DNA of 64,000 nucleotides from assembly GCA_012845835.1 (NCBI GenBank), contig JABAKD010000025.1, forward strand, positions 5,836,319 to 5,900,318, in the 5' to 3' direction. The stretch's first letter is position 1. Every line of letters begins with the position of its first letter. The position numbers and the translations under genes were made by a program. Origin of the DNA: Undaria pinnatifida. Its lineage: Eukaryota > Sar > Phaeophyceae > Laminariales > Alariaceae. Below are positions 52,301 through 62,360 of the stretch, piece after piece. Below the pieces are notes generated by a model. The model ran no database searches. It saw only the letters and a program-made list of their open reading frames with translations, and had not been told where the DNA came from.

Positions 52301-55300
52301 TTGAGACGGATATTTGGTAGACAGGTCTACCGTTGGTTATGGGTATCTGCAGTAGTTCCAAAAAACGACAATAGTGTGTTAGGCATGACCTCGCAGTTGA
52401 TGCTGTCGCCGAAGAGCAATCAGTGAAGATCGCCTGTTTCATGGGGCAAACCGCAACCCCCTCGTCGTGTGTCGGTCTATGTGGACAACCACAAACAGCT
52501 ACACCCGTGAATTGACATGACGGTGATATTAGGCATCGACCACATCCATCTGTACCCCTTATGTTGTCTCCTTCGAGAATGGGAACTACAAAAATTATGT
52601 TATAATCCTCAAAATACACTCCAGCTGTGAGATCGAAGATTTCGTCGAAACACGTCTTTGCAAGCTGTGTGTAGCACTCCGATCGCGCGTATTACTGGGT
52701 GTGTCGTCTCATCAAGGATACAGGTCGGCGACCCCGCTTAGAACTCGCGTGCACAAGGGTCGGCAGGGTGATGTTAATCGATCCGAGCGCGGAAACTATA
52801 AAACCCAATTTTTGGGGGACGAAATCTGACGCAGTAGAATGCACCATTTCAATATGTATATCCTGCAGTTGTATGGCCGGTGAGGGAAGGGGAGCGGGGG
52901 TTTCAAGGGGGGGGCGGTGTGCGGGTAAAGGAGGGGTACGTCGCAAAAACGAACAATAAGAGTTTACTGCACGCGTAATGCTAGTTGGGGTTGGTAGAGG
53001 CGGCGGGGAAGAGTGTGGGGGGGCAATTAGCACTTGAAGACCATATTAACACCCAGACATTGTGGCTTCTGATGAGCTCATGTTTCTCTTATTCCTAACA
53101 CTATTTTGCTCCAACAATGATTCACCGTGCAGCTATCTCTTGAGGAGTTTCTGTCGAAACAACCGAGGAACCCCGGCCAGTTCAATCTACTGCGCAACCC
53201 GCTCTCGGCGGAGTTTGGCGCAAAAACGTTGACCCAGGTGGAGCACCTGATTGCGCATGCGCTTCCGTCGTTCAAGCTGGTGAGAGCATGTTACGCGTTT
53301 GTCGTACAGCAGTATAGTACGGCAGCATGCCGCACCCGATGGTTGTTGGTCGAGTTTGTTTGTAGTGTGTGACGACGTTACGTATCGTTCTCACAAGCAA
53401 TTATGCGCATTGCTGTATTCGATTAGACGGCAGGTTTGGGGCAGATTGGGGCAGACTGTGCTTGTCGGCTACTGATGTTGGACTGAGCAGATCTGTGTTT
53501 AGTGCGAGACGACACCGGCAGCTCACAGTTTCCGCTGTTCAGAACGCAAGACGAAACTAGTCTCAAAGCCCAAACGAAATCATGGCGTTTACGCGTGACC
53601 CTCGTTGTTTCACGAGCGCTGGGTATACACACACCGAACCGTGGTGAGGTATTGATGCTCCGTGGATATGGTGAGCCGTTTTTGCCCCTGACCATGGCAC
53701 TGTCCGCGGTCATTTTGCAGTCCACGAGAGAAACACCCTGATGTGCACGATGTGCCATGTACCCCCGTCTGACGGCGGCGTGATATTGTTTAGAGGAAAG
53801 GTTGGCGAAATATCGAAAAACTATTACAAACCCTTCGCCAATTTCAGTCGAGACGAGAGAAGATCTCACTTTGCGGTGCGGTGTCCCGGAAAGAAAAATA
53901 CCTATCGCAGCAACCACTGTGTGCGTTAAGTATCCACACCTGACCGCTGCTTCAGGACGTCATCTCTCGCTCCTACTAATACTATAGCCGTATGGTGCGG
54001 TTAAGCTGTGGAGCTCGTCAACACAACCAAAGGCCAACCGAGTCGTATGCAGGGAAGTGTCGTTGCAATCGGTGTCCCCGTTCACTATTGATCTTGTCAA
54101 CGCAATCAAAAACCCCAAACCAGGATGATAAAATAAAAGCACAAACATCGAAAGCGATACTGTACCTGCATCATGTCATAATCTTAAATTCAAGGGCCAC
54201 ATACCAAAAGCAATTATCACGTGATACCAGACTCTCAAATTCGAGAACCAAGTACGATTGCTGATGTCATACCAGATTATCATATTCAAGAACCAAGTAT
54301 TTGTACAACATCGTACCTGAAACTCGAATTCAAGAACTAAATGCCAGTACCGACAGCCCCCCTACGTCAAGCGCACTAACATATGTTAGCCGGCATAAAA
54401 AAACATATATTTTCTGATCTAGAATTAATACACCAGTCTCAACGCGTTTTTCCGCCGTGTCAGAAATGCTTCCATTACAAAATTTATCCAGAACCACGAG
54501 TTGTTATGATATATGTTTAACGATCTAGAGAACTCGACAGGGAGGATATTAAGTACCTGCGGTGCACGAGGTGGTTCAGCTTAACGGTTTGGGAGCACGT
54601 GGAGACAGAAGCATGTCTCTTCTTGATAAAGTTGATATGATCCACAGGCAGTTGCCACAGGCTCAATTTATCATAACTTCTTCTCCTTGCATTTTCTACT
54701 GCACTCTCCTTGCCCTTCCATCATGAGAACCTTGGAATAAACCCATATCATTCTTCCGGTCCACAACCTACCAAGCGGGTAACACATGTTCCTCAACCGC
54801 CGTATTCTACGCCGTAGATTTTCCTAACAGATCGGTTTGACGAGGGTCTGATGATTCTACGGCGCATTCTAGGGTGGAGCATGATTGACATGACCTACAT
54901 TACGCTGAACGAGACGAAGGCCGGGTCGAGGCGATGGGATGGCAAACCTTTCGTCGACACGCCGTCCTTCGATGACCTCCCTGAGAAGGTGAGACGCTGA
55001 AGCGCCAAGGGGTTCTGTTGCGTAACCCCTGAACCATTGGCAGGAGCTTACCCTGTCACACACATCGGACATATCAGATCACTATGGATGATCTCTGCAT
55101 TTCACGATAGACCTATCCCTTATCGTTATGATCTGCCCTGCATATAGATCATGTTGCCGTGTCAGAGCCGGGTAATCTGAATGACCTAAACTTAAAAATA
55201 GAAGGTTGACAGCAGTAGCTGATAGGGCTGTATGGGAGAAAGTAACGAAAAGGCGAGCTGGAATATGGCGGGATATCGTGGTCGAAAACGCATGAAAGGC

Positions 55301-57204
55301 CAAATTTATAGAAGGAAACCAAGGCGCGATACTGTCTATAAAACGAAATTGGGGGTGCAGACGTATATCAAATTAATGAACCTAGGGAAAGGCTTGCGCT
55401 GGGAAAGAAAGTGAATGAGGAAGAACAAGTTGAGGTATACGGGTGCTCACAATAAGAGAGCAATATAAACGTATTTGCACGGCCCAATGGACACCTGGAC
55501 CTGACAGAAAGAAGAAAGATGCACAGCAGTAGTCGAGTGGACGAGGAAGAAGACGCACAGAGCTGCCCATGTAGCAGCACATACTAGAGTAGAACCCACA
55601 CAGTGAGAGAATGTGAACTGCACAACGAGGAACGGAATGTGTTAGAGATGGGCATTGGGATTATAGGCGAATGTGACGAGCATGGATATAGTAGATGGCG
55701 CGTGCCACGATAGAGGTAGCGCTTTCGTCAAACTGTTTCGGCCGAATGACGGGGATCCTCAACGAAAATTGTCGCGATGTCATTCTTGTTCACCACTATT
55801 GATATTTTTTACCTAGGCGATGGGTGTTGTGGTAGGGTTTCACGTTTGGTTTACTCAAAATAAAGTTTTGGATGAGTTATACAGCACATCACGTTAGGGG
55901 TCTCAGACAAGACAGGTCCGCCTGTTCCGCAAAATGCTTCACATTAGGTAGTCGAATGCCATCCTAGGAGATAAGTGGTGAGCAAGGACGGTCAAGGAGG
56001 AAAGAGATAAACATACGCATTTACGCAAAAATAGTTCAATGTAGTACGTGGAAGAAGGGCAAGGAGGGCTCAAATCTTGGAGGTGCCTCGAAACGTGTGT
56101 GTGGACAATGGTCAACTGACAAAGACAAAAAACAAATGGGCACGCTCCCCCCCATACCGCATTCTGACTCTTGCACGCTTATTCGTTCCGTGCCTGCAGG
56201 ACTCGGAGCGCTCCGTAGCGTGAGCCTGTCAGCCAGTTTCGAAACCAACATGAAGTCAAGCACGTCGGCCTGTCCGTAACGTTATCAAAGATGATAACTT
56301 CCCCCGAAATCCTGATTCCGGGATGCTCGAACCATGATCCTGCCGATCGAATCGTTCGTACAGGTGCAGAACAAAATCGACGCACTCACGACGCTGGACC
56401 AACGGCTGTACACTGCAGCCAAAGAGGAGTATGCGAAGGTACCAACCAAACAGGAGTACGCTTCTCGATTACGTGGGATATAGCAGTGTCGAAGCTGCGC
56501 ACTTGGTGTTGGAAAGATGGATCTGGCAACAATCGTTGCCCCTGTGTGTCGTCCATCTCACCCTGGAATCAAGATTAGTTGCCTTGAATTTCGTCATCGT
56601 ACCGGCGGGTAGGTAACACCGGCAGTTAGGGGGGTGTGCAGCACCCCACATTGTCGTGCATGAAATGTTGCTAAACGGTAGACATACCTATAAGAGGATT
56701 GCTTTGCATACCTGGAGCGTGGCGCCAGAGTTCTTGCTGTGGCTATCATATATGCTCGGACCGTTAGCGACTGGGTTGTTTCCCTGGTGCATGACGGCCG
56801 AGCCCTTGGCGTTTACAAGGCGTTAATTGAAGCTCTTGGCGTTTACATGGTGTAAATTCATCGAACATAATCGTGGACCTCTATCCGCTTCACATCTGTT
56901 TTTTTTTCTTTCGCTTCGCTCGCGAGCGTAACGGGCAGATGCCGTCGGCGGAGCGAAGAGCTTTGTAGTACATACGAAAAACAGCAATAGTAACAGTTGT
57001 TTTACTGCCAGCCACGTGGTTTGTTACATCACTAGGGTGGCCGTCACAGTGTAACTGCCGCCTTCACTCTCGCAAATCCCCATGCAGAGGCTGCAATCAA
57101 TGTCGGGAGTGATACAAGCGGACTTGGAGGAGTTCGACGAGCTGCAGGACCTGGTCAGCGGTTATCTGCATGCCAACGACTCGAGCATGGCAAATGCGAT
57201 GTAA
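49141..57204 (+). CDS. galactose-3-O-sulfotransferase-like enzyme, gene with at least seven exons
   Basis: Seven exons joined through GT/AG sites keep one frame and spell the blocks of the Gal-3-O-sulfotransferase family (Pfam PF06990 type), Golgi enzymes that move sulfate from PAPS to galactose or similar sugars on glycolipids or glycans. Visible in order: FVKTHKTGSTS, the 5'-phosphosulfate loop; DIMHYHIS; FITVMREP continuing across an intron into a Tyr run, the 3'-phosphate site; EFLSK and LLRNPLSAEFG; DRFDEGLMILRRILGW; LTTLDQRLY. The exon order equals the order of these blocks in animal enzymes. Seen length is about 300-305 residues against a usual 400 or more, so the N-terminal anchor and perhaps the C-terminus are not found. 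In a brown alga such an enzyme would plausibly sulfate fucoidan or other cell-wall glycans or glycolipids; that substrate is inference. Confidence 0.85.
50058..50128 (+). repeat. tandem duplication of 36 bp in the first intron
   Basis: CACGGCATTCTCGTTGGCGC+TCGACTACGATG is followed by CACGGCATTCTCGATGCCGC+TCGACTACGATG. Confidence 0.85.
50232..50392 (+). repeat. minisatellite of about 40 bp, four units, in the first intron
   Basis: Units carry CAGTATAGCCCGAGCGAAGC, CAGTGTAGCCCGGGTGAAGC, CAGTATAGCCCGAGTGAAGC and GATATCCGAGTGAAGC followed by CTCCAG. Confidence 0.88.
50750..50771. repeat. perfect hairpin with 10-bp arms
   Basis: GAGCTCCTCA and TGAGGAGCTC separated by TG. A CTCCTCATACGAGGA hairpin lies 70 bp upstream. 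Both are in the first intron and may be remains of a MITE interior. Confidence 0.8.
51498..51670 (+). CDS. sulfotransferase exon with start of 3'-PSB motif
   Basis: Starts after the acceptor ACCACCAG, IKKNKYERVDIMHYHISPRG, then NGKWSEAHEHYRGIMRD and FITVMREPRSHFL. R-E-P is the core of the 3'-phosphate-binding site (usual form I-T-x-L-R-D/E-P). Ends CTCAG|GTATAT leaving two bases of a Ser codon, which the micro-exon at 52089 completes. Reading straight on instead meets a stop at 51735. Confidence 0.85.
52089..52122 (+). CDS. 34-nt micro-exon of the sulfotransferase
   Basis: Bounded by the acceptor CGAGAAG and the strong donor AACAAG|GTAAGAGA. Its first C completes the Ser codon from the previous exon, and the rest reads VYYYYLQPINK, supplying the S-x-Y-x-Y/F pattern that follows R-E-P in this family. 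34 nt is 3n+1, which restores phase 0 for the next exon. Without it the two flanking exons are out of frame. Confidence 0.8.
52610..53038 (+). repeat. family A repeat inside a sulfotransferase intron
   Basis: Forward copy: AAAATACACTCCAGCTGTGA, AAACACGTCTTTGCAAGCTG, GCGCGGAAACTATAAAACCC, GCCGGTGAGGGAAGGGGAGC and a shortened G-rich part. It ends about 95 bp before the next exon and is the most diverged long copy here. Confidence 0.85.
53133..53279 (+). CDS. sulfotransferase exon, central region
   Basis: Entered after ACCGTGCAG in phase 0: LSLEEFLSKQPRNPGQFNLL, RNPLSAEFGAKTL and EHLIAHALPSFKL, ending CTG|GTGAGA in phase 0 (49 codons). E-F-L, R-N-P-L-x-x-E-F-G matches the central block of Gal-3-O-sulfotransferases (N-x-x-x-x-D-F-G-L type). 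Confidence 0.85.
54168..54352 (+). repeat. degenerate minisatellite of about 46 bp in an intron
   Basis: Four units around TCAAATTCGAGAACCAAGTA with variants TTAAATTCAAGGGCCACATA, TCATATTCAAGAACCAAGTA and TCGAATTCAAGAACTAAATG, each after an ATACCAGA-like line. Confidence 0.8.
54818..54988 (+). CDS. sulfotransferase exon, DRFDEGLM block
   Basis: Entered after CGCCGTAG in phase 0: IFLTDRFDEGLMILRRILGW, SMIDMTYITLNETKAGSRRW, then PSFDDLPEK, ending AAG|GTGAGA in phase 0 (57 codons). F-D-E-S/G-L-x-x-L-R-R-L-L-x-W is a hallmark of the family. The upstream AG choice at 54816-54817 is supported because it adds the hydrophobic IFLTDR lead expected before F-D-E. Confidence 0.88.
55694..55870 (+). repeat. 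family B MITE, left part, inside an intron
   Basis: GGCGCGTGCCACGATAGAGG+TAGCGC, CGAATGACGGGGATCCTCAA and TTTACCTAGGCGATGGGTGT in family order; the right end is missing. Confidence 0.65.
56364..56438 (+). CDS. sulfotransferase exon, helix before the C-terminus
   Basis: Entered after GTTCGTACAG in phase 0: VQNKIDALTTLDQRLYTAAK and EEYAK, ending AAG|GTACCA in phase 0 (25 codons). I-x-x-L-x-x-L-D-x-x-L-Y matches the family's L-D-x-x-L-Y-x-x-x-x-x-x-F helix. Confidence 0.82.
57088..57204 (+). CDS. sulfotransferase exon, C-terminal part
   Basis: Entered after CCCATGCAG in phase 0: RLQSMSGVIQADLEEFDELQ, DLVSGYLHANDSSMANAM, then TAA at 57202-57204. The TAA overlaps a perfect donor GAT|GTAAGT, so either translation stops here or the exon ends at 57200 in phase 2 and continues downstream. 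Confidence 0.7.
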   Translation, partial: RLQSMSGVIQADLEEFDELQDLVSGYLHANDSSMANAM

Positions 57205-57358
57205 GTCTTTAATTATTTAGCATTGACCGCCCGACAATGATCAACATGAGCTTCGTCGTTCACAAGCAACCCCACAAGGAACAACACCAAGGGAAATCTG
57301 GTTGAAGAATATCGTGGCAGAAACAGTCTTTTTCTCGTGGATGTTTTGAGCTTCACAG

Positions 57359-57478
57359 ACGCTCCGTCAAGAATGTCTCCGGTTTGCCTGGTTTCTGCCA
57401 GCGACAGTAGTGAGGATCCAAAGCGACATCAACGAGCTGGCGACTAGACCGGGTAAAGCCTTGAAGAGGAATGAATAA
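57359..57478 (+). CDS. candidate last exon of the sulfotransferase gene
   Basis: After the acceptor-like GAGCTTCACAG one frame reads TLRQECLRFAWFLPATVVRI, QSDINELATRPGKALKRNE and a stop at 57476-57478. It looks like coding, but its phase (0) does not fit the GTAAGT donor at 57201. A second frame from an acceptor at TTTTGAG is also open. A weaker donor CTG|GTCAGC in the previous exon would fit phase 0. Confidence 0.35.
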   Translation, partial: TLRQECLRFAWFLPATVVRIQSDINELATRPGKALKRNE

Positions 57479-58564
57479 TGCGTGTTGATGATTTTTCCCT
57501 ATGATAAGAGATGCTGTGGCGGCACCCATTGTCCGAGAATATCACTTGTGAAAGAGAACACAAACCGTCTGTTGAAAATGCGTTTATGGCCAAATGTGGA
57601 AACCAAGAAGAGAAGAAAACGTTATCGGAGAAGACAAAAGAGAGAGGCCAAGGCAGGCGAGGTGCCACAGACAAACACACGAGAAATGCTCATTGACTCT
57701 GCGGGCTGTTGTACTGGCCAAAAATCTGTCCCACGGCAACGTCCCCTGCCATTTGTGGTGGTAAGCTAGATATTACCCGAAATACAAGCAACTTCCCAAT
57801 GGAGACAACTGGATACAGAGTACACCAACGAGAATGGAAAAATCGAGTCTCGTCGCACAACGTATTTCTTCGCACCTAGAAGAAACATACCTCATTTACT
57901 CCTCCAAGGTGACTGCAGATCGACATACATACGGATCTCAAAGTCGAAATTATAGTGCGATGTGTATCTGAAACTCGGTAGGGAGAGAAACCTGATGCTC
58001 AGATGATCAACATACAAATGAAACAGCAGTTCAGACCTGTGTATGAACAGCGGCAACATGGATGTAGTCCTATTACTCAGATAATCAAAATACGGATGAA
58101 ATACTCCGTACCATGTTCAGGCCTATATTCGCAGCGACATTATGCGTAAGGCCATGTAACAAAATTCTTGTAGTGTAACTTCCAGGGAGAGAAACTTCAT
58201 GAAACAACCGTAAGTTGGTCTGCTGTGTGTACAACAAGCCCATTGACTTGATGTCTAGACCTGCATGAAACCGCATATATATAATAAAAAAATGTGGAAA
58301 ATTGTTTTTAACAGCTTAACGACATACTATTCAGTTTTGCGTGTGTACGTACGCACCTAAAACAAAATACAGGTAGTACGACAATAGGCTGGATGTTGTT
58401 AAATAATATTAGAACTCGTGGCGTTAGCTCTATTATCTGCAAGTTCTGTCTTATGAAATATAGCGTGAAACAATGTTAGTTGTACGTTTACTGCGCCCTC
58501 TCAGCTGAATCCTCGAGAACAAAGAAGAACTCGAATATAATCGAAAATGTGCTGTGAACGCACA
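57479..58564. other. no gene recognised
   Basis: Probable 3' flank of the sulfotransferase gene. Short frames only; 57482-57769 is open but Arg/Lys-rich from an AG-rich stretch. No poly(A) signal could be chosen with confidence. Confidence 0.45.
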
Positions 58565-59030
58565 TTCGTATATTATAACAATTAAAATTCACTCCAGCTG
58601 TGAGATCGAATATGTTGTCGAAACTCATCTTTGCAAGCCGTGTGTGATACTCCGATCGCGCGTAGTACGGGTTGTGTGCCCTCATTAAGTATATAGGTCG
58701 GCGACTCCCCTTGCAACTACAGTGTAGCTATCAGGATCAACAGGGTGATGTTAGGCAGTCTGTACGCGGAAACTATAAAACCCGTTTCTGAGGGGGACAA
58801 AATCTGACAGCTGTGGAAGGAAATAAATGCATCAGTTTATCAAGTGAATCCTGTAAGTCGAATATCCGGTAAGGGGAGGGCGGAGTTTTTAAGGACGTGG
58901 GGGCCTGATTTTGATCAAAAGGGGGGCGGGAGGGGGGGAGGGGGGGGGAGGGAACGGGTGGGGCAGGTAAATTTGTGCGTGGAAACTATATATCCTTATT
59001 GTGGGGGAGGGGGGGGGGGGAATGTGCCAT
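58565..59030 (+). repeat. family A repeat, forward copy lacking its right part
   Basis: TAAAATTCACTCCAGCTGTG through ACTCATCTTTGCAAGCCGTG, TACGCGGAAACTATAAAACC, the G-rich block and TGCGTGGAAACTATATATCC, stopping in a G-run at 59005-59021. Very close to 40125-40905 over its length. Confidence 0.9.
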
Positions 59031-59788
59031 TGATACACTGAAATATGTACTATATTCAGTTTTATGAGCCTGCTACTTTATTATGCTACATACTCGAGAA
59101 GAACTCTCATGCAGACGTGAGTCCGGGGCAGCAAACGTGCACCGTGCTTAGTAGAAGCTTGTATCATACGTACTTGCACGAATGCAAATGCAAAGCTAAA
59201 TAGTAAACTTCAAAACGCCATAACAGCAACACATTCACAAGTTTTTTTTCATGAGTCTGTACCATATGCGATTATAATCACAACGGCAGTAGTAGCAGTA
59301 TAGGCAGTAGAAGTTGTCGGTGGCGGTAACGACAATCCAGTAATACTCTACCATTGGGTACAAGATATACGGTAAGAGCTCGGAATGTCTGCAGGATGTT
59401 GCTCGCCCTTGTCGGTCGCCCTGAAAATGGATTCATCACGAAACACTTACAACACCCTGGTGTACGTCGTGCTTTAACGTGCCACAGGTATCGAACGATG
59501 AACGTGTACAACCGAGCACCGCCGCTGACGCCTTTTTGAGTGAGTCTACTCCACGATCTATCTTGGCTGGGTGCAGCGAGATAGGGGCTAGGAAACCGTT
59601 AGTGCCAGCACAATGGTACCATCCACAAATGACATGTAATAGTTAGACCGTGTGGAAAGTAGAAAGGAAGTGCGGCGCGCCTTCGTGCGTCCATAACATC
59701 TAAAAAAAATTCACGCGTGCCGTGTAATGGCAAGATCCGGCGGTATGAGCATATATGTCTAGTCTCTGTTTTCTTGGTGATATATAAC
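59031..59788. other. no gene recognised
   Basis: Short frames without motifs on both strands. Confidence 0.5.
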
Positions 59789-59868
59789 TCACCGACGATG
59801 TATTGTCGAGGTACATCTGCGCGATGTACCTCACCGACAATGTATTGTTGAAGTACATCTGCGCGTCA
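59789..59868 (+). repeat. tandem duplication of about 42 bp
   Basis: CTCACCGACGATGTATTGTC+GAGGTACATCTGCGCG is followed by CTCACCGACAATGTATTGTT+GAAGTACATCTGCGCG. Confidence 0.85.
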
Positions 59869-59916
59869 ATATTTCTGTTTCCTGGTTTGTAACCGCAGAG
59901 GCCGTTTCTCTCCAGG

Positions 59917-60171
59917 ATGATGGATCGACAGTGCACTGGGTGTGCTGGATGTCAATGCGTGGACGGCTTTGCGGCGAAGAACACGCGCAATAACGACTGG
60001 AGTTGCTTTGATTTGTCTACATATCCGCAAACCAGGAAAGGGGAACGCTGGCTGCATATGTCATGCACGTGTACAATATACAAAGGCATGTTTGTGATTC
60101 TTCGTATTCATATAGAAAAACAGGACCGTTTTCAATGGCTGCACGATGGTCGTGACGACCAGTCGCACTAG
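59917..60171 (+). other. Cys-rich 84-codon open frame, possible exon
   Basis: MMDRQCTGCAGCQCVDGFAA followed by KNTRNNDWSC gives six Cys within 30 residues, a spacing that recalls EGF-like or similar disulfide modules, preceded by an acceptor-like TTCTCTCCAG at 59906-59915. Later residues (CTCTIYKGMFVILRIHIEKQ) do not extend the pattern. No signal peptide; the family is not recognised. Confidence 0.3.
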
Positions 60172-60476
60172 ACTGTCGGCGTAGTTGTTGGATATTCGCG
60201 GGTCGCAGTTTTTAGTGCGTAGATATAGCGGAACAGCGACACTACGTCGACGCGAGCAATCCTACAAGGCATTTTCTATCCGGAGCATGCACGTTCCACT
60301 TTGTAGGGGGGGAGCTGTCTGGAACGCGATCAAGGGACAGTTTGTACTTTTCTGTCCAGAAGTATGCGTGCCAAAGTCATCGGGGGTCCGTACTTATCCC
60401 GGCCTTCGGTATCCCGTGCCGAAAAACTTAAGGGGTAGTGGCGTTGGGAGCGAGGGGGTTCGATCCCACCTTCCGA

Positions 60477-60734
60477 ATGCGTGCTACGACGGAGTTAGCA
60501 CTCTTTGGTACTCTGGGTTCTTGGCACCTGTGCTCCTCAGCTGCGGACGTCTGCAATATCGTTTCAACGCCCTGTTTCTTACAACATTGTTCTTTCTCCA
60601 CGTAGGCCATGGGATTGTTAGTCAGGCGATGCATCATCTGTTTTTCTTTAATTAAATGTTTTTTGTGGCGAGGTGTAGATGTCCTAACGTGAGGAGCCTG
60701 AGGAATCTTAGATGTACCCTTAACGTGGCATGCG
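60477..60734 (+). repeat. family B MITE (complete, 258 bp, diverged)
   Basis: ATGCGTGCTACGACGGAGTT+AGCAC at the left, GTAGGCCATGGGATTGTTAG and GAGGAGCCTGAGGAATCTTA inside, ACCCTTAACGTGGCATGCGT at the right. Confidence 0.8.
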
Positions 60735-61030
60735 TGCCCGTCGACGGCAAGCCCAAAATTTACTCGCTTCCGGCGCGTGTGAACGGCCTTTAGGCCCTGT
60801 GCGAGCTTGGCTCGAGCGGGTACGTCCTCGATTTTCACCCCGATCCCCCCACTCGAGAGCCCCTAACTGTCCAACGATGCTTGCGGAGTCGACAGCTCCG
60901 ATCATGCAGCCATGTGGGAGCAGAGCGGCATGCGCCTCGAGGACTAAGGAGATACCACCGAGCGAATCCCGATTGACCTGGGGTCGGTCTCCGTCCAAAC
61001 TCTGCACAAAGGATCGAGAAAAATCGGACG
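60720..61030 (-). pseudogene. unrecognised minus-strand coding-like frame
   Basis: The frame reads QSLDGDRPQVNRDSLGGISL, VLEAHAALLPHGCMIGAVDS and ASIVGQLGALEWGDRG, then basic sequence, with composition typical of coding DNA. It stops at the family B border. A second minus frame (60728-60838, VKIEDVPARAKLAQGLKAVH) overlaps. It could be a gene remnant cut by the MITE; no domain was recognised. Confidence 0.3.
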
Positions 61031-61588
61031 TATATAGGCGGAATCGAGAGTAGATATTTTCAGGAGAGGTCTGGAGTTGCGAATGGTTGCCCGGCCTTCT
61101 GTCGCACGTCCATACGGTGGATACATTTCATATCATTGATGCATCTAGAATATGGGATAATTTGTCCAAAGGCTCACTGACGACGTGCGGCGCAGGCCGC
61201 CTGGACCCAGATTAGCTGGGCTTCTTTCATGTCGCTTCCCTGCCGTCCTCTAATCTCGGCCCCGACTAAACACAATGTTAGCCGTGAGAGGAATAAACGA
61301 GCAGCGCTGAGCAATGCCGAATAATTAACGCGCGTTTACTAAAACCGTGGCATCGGGTATCGACATCACCATATTGGGCCCCCTCCGTATCTCATAGATA
61401 GGTACCAGGGTATTCATTACATATTGCCCTGGCGCATCGTTCGAGTTCATTCTTTATGTTTTACCCAACTGGCGCCGGAAGACGAGTTATGTGCCGCGCA
61501 ATGCGTGTTATGGGCCGCGCAACCGATTTGGCTGTTTTCCCGCTGGATGAGATAATTTTGTTATATACGAATTCGATTTTATTTTGTA
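61031..61588. other. no gene recognised
   Basis: Unassigned sequence; a repeated RTGCGTGTTATGGGCCGCGC line at 61480-61520 is the only structure. Confidence 0.5.
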
Positions 61589-62360
61589 TGTGACCTAAAC
61601 CTTTTGAACACCCTTCCCCCCTCCCCCCCCCGGCTTTTTTTTTTTTTTTCTTTCTTTTCTCGCTTTTTTTTGCTTAAACGCCCCACCTACTACCAAAATC
61701 CGCCAGAGTAATAAACACTTCCACGCACTGGATATCGCCTCGGTATCGTTTCAGAGCCGTCCATGCCGCTGCTGCAATTCCCACCCACCCCCGCCCCCAA
61801 CGCCCCCTCCTTCCCCACCACCCGCTCCATCACCTAGACCTAGCACCACGCGTATAGCAAACCTCTACATCTATGCGACCTGAAGCCCTCCCCCCCCGCC
61901 CCCGGCCCCCCGCGCCACATTCCCCCCCCCTCCCCCACAAGAAATATTTATAGTTTCCACGCACAAATTCACCTGCCCCACCCGTCCCCTCCCCCCTGTC
62001 CCGCCCTCCCGCCCCCCTTTTGATCAAAATCAGCCCCCCACGTCCTTAAAGCCTCCGCCCTCCCCTCACCGGATATTCGACTTACAGGATGCACTTGATA
62101 AACTGATGCATTTCCTTCCACAGCTGTCAGATTTTGTCCCCCTCAGAAACGGGTTTTATAGTTTCCGCGTACAGACTGCCTAACATCACCCTGTTGATCC
62201 TGATAGCTACACTGTAGTCGCAAGGGGAGTCGCCGACCTATATACTTAATGAGGACACACAACCCGTAATACGCGCGGTCGGAGTATCACACACAGCTTG
62301 CAAAGATGAGTTTCGACAAAATCTTCGATCTCACTGCTGGAGTGTATTTTAATTTTTGTA
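61589..62360 (-). repeat. family A repeat, full-length copy (about 772 bp)
   Basis: Reverse copy from ATGTGACCTAAACCTTTTGA through a T-run, AACGCCCCACCTACTACC, AGACCTAGCACCACGCGTAT, two C-rich blocks, TTTTGATCAAAATCAGCCCC and the ACATCACCCTGTTGATCCTG line to CACTGCTGGAGTGTATTTTA. The short plus ORF over its end is repeat DNA. Confidence 0.92.

Noticed and set aside
53423-53917. 164-codon minus-strand open frame
   Set aside because: It lies in an intron of the sulfotransferase gene on the opposite strand, has no recognised domain, and the plus strand is also open nearby. Treated as chance.
60430-60475. tRNA-like GGTTCGATCCC motif
   Set aside because: The flanking bases do not form a cloverleaf: no acceptor stem, D-arm or anticodon arm could be drawn.
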